Below, piece after piece: positions 36,146 through 46,715 of a stretch of DNA of 64,000 nt (its first letter is position 1; each line of letters starts with the position of its first letter). The stretch is from Tanypteryx hageni. Lineage: Eukaryota; Arthropoda; Insecta; Odonata; Petaluridae. The notes below the pieces were generated by a model, which made no database searches, had not been told where the DNA came from, and saw only the letters and a list, made by a program, of their open reading frames with translations. The position numbers and the translations under genes were made by a program. The DNA is taken from NCBI GenBank assembly GCA_028673005.1, contig CM054115.1, forward strand, positions 189,352,548 through 189,416,547, read 5' to 3'.

Positions 36146-37160
36146 TAATATCCCAAGTAGGGTAAAGCGAGGAGAGATGACAGGGGTGGGAGAGATGACG
36201 CATCTCTAGTTTACATAGTCATAGACAGGGGGCAGCAGGGAGAAAGTACACGCTGACAAAATCATTCTTTATTGTGCAGTTTTTTGTGTGATTTACATAC
36301 GAATTTCATTCACAGCTTAATTTTTCCTGAATTTTCATATATCATTTCTATTATTTTCATTTTGCGTGTTTATCGCGGCAATAATGAAGTTGGGTAAGTG
36401 GACACGTGGTATTATTACGTGTATTACTTGTATACTGTTCCGCCATGTTTTGTCCTGAGAAGAAGTGTGCGTCATCAATCCAAACGTTTTAGGAGAGACG
36501 GCCGCTCGCGTAGGGAGAATAGAAAACGCTGTTTAACTTTTTCAGATAGGTACTTAGCCTTTATCCGCCGGTTTTTAATTCCGCCTATAGGGTCTGGCTG
36601 CCGTATTTAAATCGCGGTATTTAATATTTTTTGCATAGTTCTGAATAAATGTAAGTATCTCGTGAACTATTGATAGTATAGTAATCAAATAAAAATTATC
36701 TTCTTGCAAAAGCAATCTACTGCTAACATTACCGATTCAGCGTACATCACAGAAAAGAAAAAAAATAGTATTCAAGGACAGAAGAATGATTACAAATGCA
36801 ATAAGAAAGAAAAATTGCTGTCGAAGTTACAAGAATGCTTAAAACAACAGAAAAAAACGCTGAAAAGGTCAAACAGAAGAAAATCAATAAAAACAACCAG
36901 AATGGATCATCTAAGAAAACTGTTAAGCGGGGAAAGAGGTCAAGAGGCCGTTTGTATTTTGAGTCGTCATCATCAAAAGATGATGAACCACCAATACTCC
37001 TGCCTGATGATCATTGTCTGAAGACAACAATGTAGATGAATGTGTTGAGTGCCTTGAACTTTAACACATAGTCTACATCAGACTGAATCCGGTGTAAAGT
37101 GTGTGGCAGATGGTTACACAATACCTGTTCTATCTACTCGGACGTGTGCTTTTAGACCAG
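36146..37160 (+). mobile_element. possible pogo/Tigger-like element remnant
   Basis: The stretch starts with 'cccaagtagggtaaagcgag' and holds a coding remnant at its right end (36833-37157). A short frame at 36398-36610 is Arg-rich and not recognisable. No matching right terminal repeat was found, so the boundaries are guesses. Confidence 0.4.
36833..37157 (+). pseudogene. C-terminal tail of a Tigger-like transposase with a PHD-type zinc finger
   Basis: The frame reads TTEKNAEKVKQKKINKNNQ, then SKKTVKRGKRSRGRLYF and ESSSSKDDEPPILLPDD. After a frame change it reads NNVDECVECLEL. After another break it gives IRCKVCGRWLHNTCSIYSDV. The Lys-rich/Ser-Asp-rich tail followed by C-x2-C and then (W)IRC-x2-C-x2-W-x-H-x3-C is the PHD-like finger found at the end of many arthropod pogo/jerky-type (DDE_1) transposases. 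The expected Trp before IRC is a TGA, and a stop lies after ECLEL. This is a degenerate fragment; the catalytic domain is absent. Confidence 0.68.
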
Positions 37161-39926
37161 TCAAATTAGACACTTTTTTGACGGTTAGAGGAAATAATTC
37201 ATTTTGAAACTTGGCACATTTGTCCGTTATGGCAATCTAACTAACATATCAAAAGTTGGCATGCCTGACGTGTACGCGTCGGCCTTTTTGGCGACAAAAT
37301 TGCCGCCGTAGCACGACCAGCGACTGGCCTTTCGCGAATAACTCGGAAACGGCAAAATATACGGCAAAACTGTACATAAACAAACTTATAGAGAATAAAA
37401 TTTCCTACCTACAGGTCGCTGGCACAGTTCAACCTTCCGTGGTAATTCGATTTTGTTTTCTGTGAGGTAGCATCCCGGGAATCCAGCCTAACGATGCACC
37501 CTTATATTTTCCGCCACACATATGGGTTTTTATTTCAGTTCTGTATTTCACGAAAAACCTACTGATCCTCAACGTTTTCACATGCTGCGCTGAGCGTAAA
37601 GTGAACTGCGCTGAGATGGACGAAAAGGCACCTTGATTTTTTTATAAGATAGAAGATGTACGGCCTAGTTTCACAACTTGAAATATTTTTACTCATTCTT
37701 AGCCTATAAAAATCGTCTGACGACAACCTTTTAAACACAAAAAATTCATTTTTTAAATCTTTGCCTCAAAATTCATTTTCAAAATGTTGTAAATTTACGA
37801 GTGCTAATTGGTACTTATTCGTCGTTTTGAATGCATTGGTTTAAGAGTCTTACATTTTATATCTGTTTTCATCATGAAGTTCTTGAAATCTTAATTCACC
37901 TTTAGTATAGCAAATACGAGTGCCGATAACGTCGCATGTTGCTTCAAACGTCCTCGGAATACTCCTCCACTCGAATATGCATCGAAAACGCATTCATATC
38001 TCTCGACTCCTCTTAATCGGCTCCATCCAGCTCTTTTCAGGAGCTACTCCCTCCCTCCCTCTCTCCATCCTCTCTTCCCTTTGCCTTCATATTCCAAACC
38101 CTCCTCCCCCCTTACATAACAGGACGCTTATCACGTGACCCTATTAGGGCTCCGGTGCGACCAGCATCGAGCCGCTCGCCCCCTCTAGTTAAACTCACTC
38201 CTGCTGCCACTTCTCCGTGCTACGCGACGTGAATTTGGTGCCGTGCTCTCTCGTTCCCCCCGCTCCTCCCCTATTCCCCTCCGCATCCCTAGCGAACCTC
38301 CTCTAACTTTCCCCCCGGTCTACTAAGGCTCATCCTTTCTACTGCGACAGGCTAAATACGACGAGGAAAAACTGTTCTGTTTTGCAGGTCGAAACGATGG
38401 ATTTAATAATTTCGTCCCTAATTTTAAGGGTTTTGCGCCTGTCGTGCTATCTGGCCTCGTTTGTTATATCAGGTCGGCCATGCAAGATTGAGAAAAATCA
38501 TCTTTTTCAGCTCTTTGTGGGAAAATAGGATATGTTAGTTTAATCTCTCTAACTGTATCGGAGATGCATCGTGGATTCCCTTGGCGCTATGTTATTTTTG
38601 GAATCGCTAGTATCGCCGACGAGAAGTTGATCCAATCAGCTTGCGCGCGCCGAACTGATTACCTGGGAAAGGATAGGAGGCGACGGATGGAAGCGAGGGG
38701 AAAGGTTTGAAGACGGGAACGAAAAGATATTTGACCGAAAAAAGTTTTTTATTTCTTTAAGTAGCTAGCTAGCGGCATTTAAACAGATTAATTAATTAAT
38801 TTATGTGGAAGTTCTTTTAAATAAAAATATTTTCCCAAAAACAGTTTTTTTAATTCTATAATTGATATATAATTAAATTTAACGTCTGGTGCAAATATTA
38901 ACAAAAATAAATTTGAAACAATTGCGTCTTTTTATTCTCAGCCAACTATTGCTTAACTTGATTCATTCTGGCCTAGAAAACATTTTTCAATATGGAATTC
39001 AACACCAAAACTTTAGTAGCTTATATTTACCGAAAACATATCATTTTATCTGTAGGAATTTCTTCATTTTCTAAATATTATGATATTTTTTCTGAATTCC
39101 TAATAGCAATAATACACTAAGTCGCCGCTCTCACAAAGTGTATCTCTATTATTTTCAAAAAAATCTCACAATTTAAAATTCCCTTTATTCTGAAACACTA
39201 AATGTTGATAATGCATCATCCGTCTTGGCGGACAAAAATCATTCTTGTGCCATGATGTTTCTAAAGCGATGATGCATCTCCGCTTCCGTTCTTACACCGG
39301 AAGAATTTGATTTCTTACTTCGAGACAGAATGGCGAAATATCGATCGCCAGTTTCTCTCTATCTCGGCCCGCTTCGAATGTGTTGGTTGATTTTTCAAAC
39401 ATGAGCGAAAGCCTGATAGTTCAAAAATCACTTTTAGCCCTAATAATTCATTTTTAAGTTCGAATGTCAAAGAACGTGACTCGCATTAATATTGCGCTAC
39501 TTTCGCAGACACGGATTGATTACAGAAGTTCTGAAACAGGAAACTTCATAATTTCACTAAACTTTGCATTTAGGTTTGCCTCAATGATTTTTGAGGAATC
39601 TGTAGAGGAGTGCTTGGATGGAAAGCGTAACAACTGAATGCTTCTATTCAAAGATAGCTGTCGCACTGAGGATCAAACAAATGCTTTCGTCCATGTCTAC
39701 GGCGGACAAACGTCTTTCCGGTACGGGAGCGAGGGAGGAGCGACCGCCCCGGGCGTCTTTCTCCTTACTTTCGCTTTAAAATGACACTTTTCCTTTCGAG
39801 CAGAGCTGGACACATCGCCATTGGCGAAAGACGAATTTATTTTCAGTTCACAAAAAACGTGGTTGCGCTGACAGATCGCAATTCTAAGCGGAGCCATGGA
39901 AACATACACGAGGCCATTTAAAACCA
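37161..39926. other. anonymous DNA with some CpG-rich segments
   Basis: 38100-38700 is relatively G+C and CpG rich (for example 'gcttgcgcgcgccgaac' near 38640), in contrast to the AT-rich 38750-39200. A CT tract lies at 38046-38110. No frame has a recognisable domain. Promoter or untranslated exon use cannot be excluded. Confidence 0.45.
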
Positions 39927-41318
39927 TCTCACTCTTCGCTGCCTCCGACTCTATTTGTAATGATATGAGGGTTGGGGAGAACAGGGAAAATAGAGTAGGG
40001 GAGGGGAGAATAGGGAAAATAGAGGAGAGAGAAGATAAGGGAGAAGAGTGGGGAGTAACAAGAAGGAGGGAAGGGGAGGAGAGAAATGCAGGAGGGAATA
40101 AGGGGGAACAGGGAATAAGGGGGAACAGGGAATAAGGGGGAACAGGGAATAAGGGGGAAGAGGGAATAAGGGGGAAGAGGGAATAAGGGGGAAGAGGGAA
40201 TGAGGGGGAATAAGGGGGAAGAGGGAAATAGACAGGTAAGGGTATGGTTCTTCGCGATCGCCCCATATACGTAGGTACATGGCTCCTCGCCTAAAGGCAA
40301 ATTTGGATACCCGCATCTAGCCGCAAATGCGTTTCGCAACATGTTCATCTCGGTAATAATTTTAACTTATAACAGTCAGCTTCCTTAATGTCTCACTCTT
40401 CGCTGCCTCCGACTCTATTTGTAATGATATGAGGGTTGGGGAGAACAGGGAAAATAGAGTAGGGGAGGGGAGAATAGGGAAAATAGAGGAGAGAGAAGAT
40501 AAGGGAGAAGAGTGGGGAGTAACAAGAAGGAGGGAAGGGGAGGAGAGAAATGCAGGAGGGAATAAGGGGGAACAGGGAATAAGGGGGAACAGGGAATAAG
40601 GGGGAACAGGGAATAAGGGGGAAGAGGGAATAAGGGGGAAGAGGGAATAAGGGGGAAGAGGGAATGAGGGGGAATAAGGGGGAAGAGGGAAATAGACAGG
40701 TAAGGGTATGGTTCTTCGCGATCGCCCCATATACGTAGGTACATGGCTCCTCGCCTAAAGGCAAATTTGGATACCCGCATCTAGCCGCAAATGCGTTTCG
40801 CAACATGTTCATCTCGGTAATAATTTTAACTTATAACAGTCAGCTTCCTTAATGTCTCACTCTTCGCTGCCTCCGACTCTATTTGTAATGATATGAGGGT
40901 TGGGGAGAACAGGGAAAATAGAGTAGGGGAGGGGAGAATAGGGAAAATAGAGGAGAGAGAAGATAAGGGAGAAGAGTGGGGAGTAACAAGAAGGAGGGAA
41001 GGGGAGGAGAGAAATGCAGGAGGGAATAAGGGGGAACAGGGAATAAGGGGGAACAGGGAATAAGGGGGAACAGGGAATAAGGGGGAAGAGGGAATAAGGG
41101 GGAAGAGGGAATAAGGGGGAAGAGGGAATGAGGGGGAATAAGGGGGAAGAGGGAAATAGACAGGTAAGGGTATGGTTCTTCGCGATCGCCCCATATACGT
41201 AGGTACATGGCTCCTCGCCTAAAGGCAAATTTGGATACCCGCATCTAGCCGCAAATGCGTTTCGCAACATGTTCATCTCGGTAATAATTTTAACTTATAA
41301 CAGTCAGCTTCCTTAATG
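39927..41318. repeat. three tandem 464-bp units (near-identical)
   Basis: The units start at 39927, 40391 and 40855 with 'tctcactcttcgctgcc', and the array ends exactly at 41318 (3 x 464 = 1392 bp). The units look identical by eye, and every frame inside them recurs at a 464-bp offset with the same translation. Each unit is about 300 bp of purine-rich DNA followed by about 160 bp of unique sequence ('cgatcgccccatatacg' to 'cagcttccttaatg'). The Pro/Ser/Leu-rich minus-strand frames are a by-product of the purine repeats, not genes. Confidence 0.97.
40097..40230 (+). repeat. 17-bp G-rich minisatellite nested in the 464-bp unit
   Basis: About seven copies of AATAAGGGGGAACAGGG or its AAGAGGG variant. 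The same array occurs at about 40561-40694 and 41025-41158. G runs separated by 4-5 bases fit the G-quadruplex consensus on the plus strand. Confidence 0.95.
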
Positions 41319-41985
41319 TCCCGTCAAACAGAAACCGGCGCCACATAACGCTCTAAGGGCCTTCGCTGCGATCTTCTCATAAGCCTTCACGTGGTGCGGA
41401 AATGTGGTTTCTGTCCACCGTTCATTGGATCGTCGTCAAATATTTAGTCAACTACGGTCTCATAGTAAATTCTACAGACGATGAAAGATCTAAAACCAGC
41501 ATACAAATACGGAATTTTCTTATGAAAATTTTAAAAATTGATAAATCTCAAACAAATTCTGGCAGCCACTTGCGGTATTTTCCGCCACGAAATTGCAATA
41601 AACATCCACATTTAGTTCCCCATTTAGCTATCTAGTCCTTAAAAGACCTTTGTTTAATGTTCTCCTATCTATTAAAATCAGCTTATTGTTCAACTACCCT
41701 AGTACTTTTCTACGATTTTGGAGTTTTTATCGTGTTCAAAAACCATCTCTATGGATAATTCTGGAGATTAACGAATCTCTTCGCTACTAAATTCATTTAG
41801 GAATTTTCGAACAATTTCACTATCATTAGAATCATAGTGCTTATAATGAAGTTGATTTTCATCCATAATATAATAAACTGCGCAATATACATTGCACAAA
41901 CTTTCTCATATACGTACATATATACCTTTGGTCGACTGTGTACGCTTATAAAAGAGAAACGTTTATAAATCAAAGTTAACCGTAG
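41319..41985. other. anonymous DNA downstream of the triplication
   Basis: No recognisable coding or repeat feature. Confidence 0.5.
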
Positions 41986-41989
41986 TTTA

Positions 41990-42460
41990 ACGTATATTTT
42001 AATGCCACTGGACGATATATAGTAATTTTTTGGTACATATGGCTTATTTAGTATTATTTGTGACTTCAAGCTGTAGGATTGGATTTTAATCAAAATCCTT
42101 ATAGCCATTTTTGAGTAAAAGAATTGTTTCAAAATATCCTAGAATAAAGTATCCTTAATTGTTGCGCAATATCGTTCATCTCTTCAGTGTGTCTATTATG
42201 AATGATATTATCCAAAAATATGACAAATCAGTCGATTCGTATAGGCTGTAGAAAGATTTTTAGTGGATCGCGGCGAAGGCGTGACGTCATAGGGCTTAGG
42301 TAAGGTAGCTTAGCGCACATTAGAATGTCACTGGACGCCATATAGTGATTTCAAGAGATATATGGCTTAAGTAGTATTATTTGTGACATCAGGCTCTACA
42401 ATAAGATTGATGTTAATCAAATTCTATGGAGCCATTTTTCAATAAATCAAATTTTTCTAA
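41990..42460 (+). repeat. ~140-bp direct duplication
   Basis: 41990-42130 and about 42305-42450 share 'cactggacg', 'atatatagt/ccatatagt', 'atatggctta', 'tagtattatttgtgac' and 'agccattttt' in the same order. Identity is roughly 75%. Non-coding; probably the internal structure of an old repeat. Confidence 0.7.
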
Positions 42461-42639
42461 AAATTACCCTTTATTTTTGTGGTATATCATATTTATGAAA
42501 AAGGGTCTGCAAAAGATGATATATTGCATAAATACGAGATATCATTCGATTTTATGTACGCGTTTGGGTCCTAGAACCGCGAACAAGCAGACAGACTGAT
42601 AGACAGACTGAAAGACAGACAGACGGCATGGCGAAAACC

Positions 42640-42757
42640 CCTTTTAAGGACTCAGGGACACTTAAACGTGTATTTCCATCAAAATCTCGAAGTCGAATTT
42701 TTTCAAGATTACAATACTTGCTCAATATATTTACTGCGCATATGAGAAAGTAAAAAA
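42640..42757 (+). repeat. 3' end related to repeat X
   Basis: Shares 'acgtgtatttcc', 'aaaatctcgaagtcga' and a terminal stem-loop (ACTT-x-CTCA against TGAG-AAAGT) followed by A5 with the repeat at 18398-19056. A preceding 'cagacagacagacgg' block suggests a different subfamily. Confidence 0.65.
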
Positions 42758-42936
42758 CGATGAGACGAATGAATTATGCCAATAGTCGCGATATATCGTA
42801 TATGGAGAATACGGAGCAAAATCTATATGCCGCTAATGACTAATGAAATCATTCTGACGAGGGCCTTTCTTTACTACCGTGAATAGTGAGAAAGAGAAAG
42901 GTAATATGGCTCTCTAGATCACTAGCGCTACCAGTA

Positions 42937-42975
42937 ACTAGGCGACTACCCGTTGCAGCTTCGCTTGCAAGAAAA
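42937..42975 (-). mobile_element. possible Helitron 3' end
   Basis: Read on the minus strand: 'gcgaagctgcaacgggta' then 'gtcgcctagt', with CTAGT as the terminus. This resembles the other Helitron-type ends at 49531 and 58312, but the hairpin is weak. Confidence 0.4.
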
Positions 42976-43760
42976 GACGAAAACGATAGAAATAATCAAC
43001 GTCAGGAAAGAAAAAAACACTCCGTAGAGACATGTTCTTCCGAAGATTAATCGAGAGTGCTGCTCTTTTGTTTAAATCGGTTTTGAAGAAGATTGTGTTA
43101 GTGAACAATAACTAAAAAAAATCTTTCCCTACCTCTTATAAGATCTGCGAGGAATCAGTTAATAAATGTATCCAGATAGAAGACAGCATCCACCAAAAAA
43201 CAGCGAGAGTGCAAAAATACGACTCATAGTATTGGCCGCACCATAGTCGCCGTGATTGTACAGATGATTTCCTCCTCAACTGTCTTCCACTCCTACATTT
43301 TACATTTAATAGCATTACAACATTTAAAAGCAATGTGCTATTTAAAAGGCATTGAAATCGCTTCCACAGTATCAGAATCTCTCATTGTTTGCATTTTGAA
43401 AAATTCCAGTTTTTTCTAGCATCAAACGAATTAAGTTAATTCGGTGTGGATTCAGATTCTCTCGTCGATAAAAATATACTTCGTTCTTTCGTCTCTAAGC
43501 CTACAGTTTATATCTTAATTTGAACTAATTTAATGGAGCAAAGTGACGGATAAAAACGGCGACGCAATGTATATCTTATGGGAACATTTTTATTTTGAAA
43601 AATTAATTACAACTATTCCACATTTTGAGTTTTTCAGATTTTTCCTGATGATGCCATCTTTATGTCTAGACACCTTCCAAGTTTCATATTCTCACCTATT
43701 TCAGATCTATCGCTTCCGCATTGGTGTGACGCACCCATGCAGCTACACTACAAAATTCAT
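42976..43760. other. anonymous DNA
   Basis: No recognised gene or terminus. If the Helitron end at 42937 is real, its body extends into this stretch. Confidence 0.4.
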
Positions 43761-43765
43761 ATATA

Positions 43766-44120
43766 GCGGGGGTGGCCAACCGGTGACTCCGGAGCCGCAT
43801 GCGGCACTTTGAGAGTTAATATGCGGCTCTTGAAAATTTTGGCTGTCTTACATATACCGCAATTTTCCGAACATAATGTGTAAGGAAATTGTTGAATTGA
43901 AAGATTACCAGAAGTCCAACCAAATAAAAGTTTTTGTATTTACTATTATAATTATATGCGTCAGCAGCTACATTGTGTTAAATATTTTTTATCAGCTCAT
44001 TACATGTTACTGCGGCTCTTCGGTGATGTGCTCCCGCTCAAGCCCATGTTGGATACTCCTGATATATAGGATTAAGCATCCTGAATCCAAGAGATTGAAT
44101 GCGGAAACTCGGGGTTAATG
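43766..44120 (+). mobile_element. partial hAT-like element ('ggggtggccaacc' end)
   Basis: It begins GCGGGGGTGGCCAACCGG and soon contains 'gagccgcatgcggc' and 'atgcggctctt', a hallmark of a widespread hAT-type family whose complete ends start CAGGGGTGGCCAACC. The matching right end is not visible, and the frame at 43876-44118 is not recognisable. The element is truncated. Confidence 0.55.
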
Positions 44121-44519
44121 AGAGATTTAAAGTTGACTCTGCCACCGAAAGTAACGATTGCACTCCAATTGAACACTTATGTACTGAGGCATAACAAATA
44201 CATAACTCGGTAACCAAAATAAGAACAGATACCGAATTTTAATTGCAACTCTAAATACACAAATAAGGGAAGAATTTCAAAAATAGATATGCCGCGAATC
44301 TGATAGAAGTATTTCCCTTTCCTCCGGAATCGAACGAAAATTGCTTTCGGAGAAAATAAGACGAGTGAAGGCGATCGCAGAGCGGTTGTAGGCGGAATTC
44401 GAATGCAGGGGGAGAGGGGCAGGGGAAGTGGAAAGGTGGGAGAAGGGTGGGGTGTAGGAAAAGGGGGAAAGAGTAAGAATTCCGAGCGAGACACTTTTGA
44501 TCACTCGCACACGAACGAC
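44121..44519. other. anonymous DNA
   Basis: Short minus-strand frames without recognisable domains. 44403-44470 is purine-rich. Confidence 0.45.
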
Positions 44520-45061
44520 GCCAAGGCTCAAAGGAGCTCCACTCTCCCCCCTCCACTCCTCCCCCTCTACTCTTCCCCTTCCAATCTCCGCCCTCCAATC
44601 GCCCCCCTCCACTCTACCCCCTCCACTTTCCCCCATCCACCATCCTCACTCCAGTCTCCACCCCCCCCCCCCTCCGCAAACTCTCCCCAATCCACTCTCC
44701 CCACTCAACTCTTCCCCATCCACTCTCCCCACTCCACTATCCCTCTCTACTCTTCCTCTCCGCTCTCCTCACTCCACTCTCCACCCCTCCACTCCCCCCC
44801 TCCACTCCCCCCTCCACTCTCCCTCCATCCACTCTCCCTCCATCCACTCTCCCCACTCCACTCCCCCCCTCCGCTCTCCCCAATCCACTCTCCCCACTCA
44901 ACTCTTCCCCATCCACTGTCCCCCCTCCACTCTCACCACTCCACTCTCCCCACTCCACTCTCCCCCTCCACTCCCCCCCTCCACTCTCCCCCTCCACTCT
45001 CCCCCCTCCACTCTCCCTAATAATGTCTCCCTATCTCCATTCTCCCCACTCCACTCCCCCC
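44520..45061. repeat. C-rich minisatellite, ~15-18 bp degenerate units
   Basis: Iterated 'ccactctccccactc' and 'ccccctccactc' units. Long Pro/Ser/His-rich frames on the plus strand and Gly/Glu-rich frames on the minus strand are artefacts. Confidence 0.93.
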
Positions 45062-45183
45062 CTCCACCTCCCCTCTCCACACTCCCTCCACCTCCCCTCT
45101 CCACACCCCCTCGACCTACCCTCTCCACACCCCCTCCACCTCCCCTCTCCACACCCCCTCCACCTCCCCTCTCCACACCCCCT
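45062..45183. repeat. 24-bp minisatellite, five copies
   Basis: The unit CTCCACCTCCCCTCTCCA plus CACCCC is repeated five times, with two substitutions in the third copy (tcgacctacc) and one in the first. Confidence 0.95.
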
Positions 45184-45420
45184 CCGAAGGCCTACTCATG
45201 ACATCTGCAAACCCAGAAAATTTCAGCGCAATAATCCTCTTAGAATTGTCTGCGCACCAAATATGTTTTCCCTTTCCTTTTAAATGTCACGGTCTGAGAG
45301 TGGCGTCATGACACTAAGCTACTTTCAGTTCGTGGCACTAAGCTCCCGTTTTTATGTAGTAAAAATCGAATAATTGGACTAGTTCGGCACGGATTCGTGT
45401 TCTACTTTCAGGAAAAATAA

Positions 45421-46640
45421 TCTTCGTACTTTTTCCCGTTTTCTAATTCAGGTCTGGGGTTTGTACCTAAATTAAAAGTAATTTAAAAATGCAATTATAA
45501 AAACGCTTGTACGGATTTAAATGATTTTCTAATGGGACTTGAAAATGAACTTTTTGGGGGTTAAAAGATCCCGTTGAAAGGGAAATTTTCGATTTTTTCC
45601 TGGTGGTTTTGAACCAAACCCAAGATTCCCTCCAAATTTCAGCTCTATGTAATATCTAGAAGTACTATAAGTTTTATAGCATATATATATAGATATATTA
45701 CTAGTAAAAGGTGCTTGCATTCTGCAAGCATATCATCTCAACATAAAAAACATTCATTTTTCAGATAGATATTTCATCATTGGAAATATTTTTTTAATTT
45801 CAAATATTTCACCTCCCCAGCGATTTTCGTTTTTCCCTTATGTAAAAATAATATAATAAAACAATCCCCAAAACTTGGAATTTTAGGAATTTTATACTTT
45901 CCCCATTATGGAGTACTAATGCTACACATTTCTGCAAAATTTTAAAGTTGTAGCACTTATAGAAGTGAAATAATATTTTTCAATTGTTTAAATTTTAAAC
46001 ATTTTTAACGGCCTTGGCAATATATTTATGGAGAGATTCAAATATTTATTTGTGCAAATGCGCTACTTGTAAATATCTTGAAAATTTCAGCTTCCTAGCT
46101 CATCCCGAACTACATAACAGTTATCTATTTGTTTAAACTTTAAAAATTTTAACGGCAAAACGAAATAAAATATCAAAATTTCTACAATATCTATTTCGTT
46201 TTTTTACAAATCCAACCTCTAAAAAAATTTCAGTTCCGTAGCACATTCGGAAATACATAAACCTTGAAAATTTGTTCATTCAATTGGGAATTTTTAGCGG
46301 GCGTATTGTTCCACTTTTTCAAGATTTTCGTTTCTTCTAGTCGGTTTTGCACCAAGTCCTAAGAAAAATATTTCGAATCTCCAGCTCATCTGGAAGTGCA
46401 TAAACATTAGTATCCTCCTATATGCTATATATTATAATTATATGCAGACGTTCCTTACAGAGGAGGAGGATATCATTATACTAGTAGAAGGTGCTTGCAA
46501 GCATTTCATCTCACCTTGAAAAAATTCATTTTTCAGAGAGATATTTCATCATGGGAAATATTTTTTTAAATTCATAAGATTTCTCCTCTTGACCGATTTT
46601 TGTTTTTTCCTTAGGGAACAATAAGTGCCTAAACAGTGGT
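45421..46640 (-). mobile_element. Helitron-like family, second locus
   Basis: 45421-45700 matches the proximal module (2341-2860). 45701-46430 is a ~735-bp unit with CTAGT at 45701-45705 and hairpin GCTTGCATTCTGCAAGC at 45713-45729. A second unit starts with CTAGT at 46481-46485; its palindrome has lost its loop (GCTTGCAAGC, 46493-46502), and it is cut by the TA tract at 46649. The two units are in tandem, separated by 'acgttccttacagaggagg'. Confidence 0.65.
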
Positions 46641-46646
46641 ATTCTC

Positions 46647-46648
<2 letters not shown>

Positions 46649-46701
<53 letters not shown>

Positions 46702-46713
46702 ATATATATATAT
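46649..46713. repeat. (TA)n microsatellite
   Basis: About 65 bp of TA dinucleotides with one phase shift. It lies between the Helitron-like unit and the 3' end of a LINE. Confidence 0.96.
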
Positions 46714-46715
46714 CG

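Noticed and set aside
39697..41276. Long Pro/Ser/Leu-rich minus-strand frames, repeated three times
   Set aside because: They are the complement of a purine minisatellite in the 464-bp unit. The lack of stops is compositional, and several overlapping frames are equally open.
43136..43333. Minus-strand frame with Trp-rich C-terminal part
   Set aside because: 66 codons, no motif, no context.
44403..45201. 200+ codon Pro/Ser/His-rich plus-strand frames
   Set aside because: Minisatellite translation. All three frames and the opposite strand are open, and no domain is visible.
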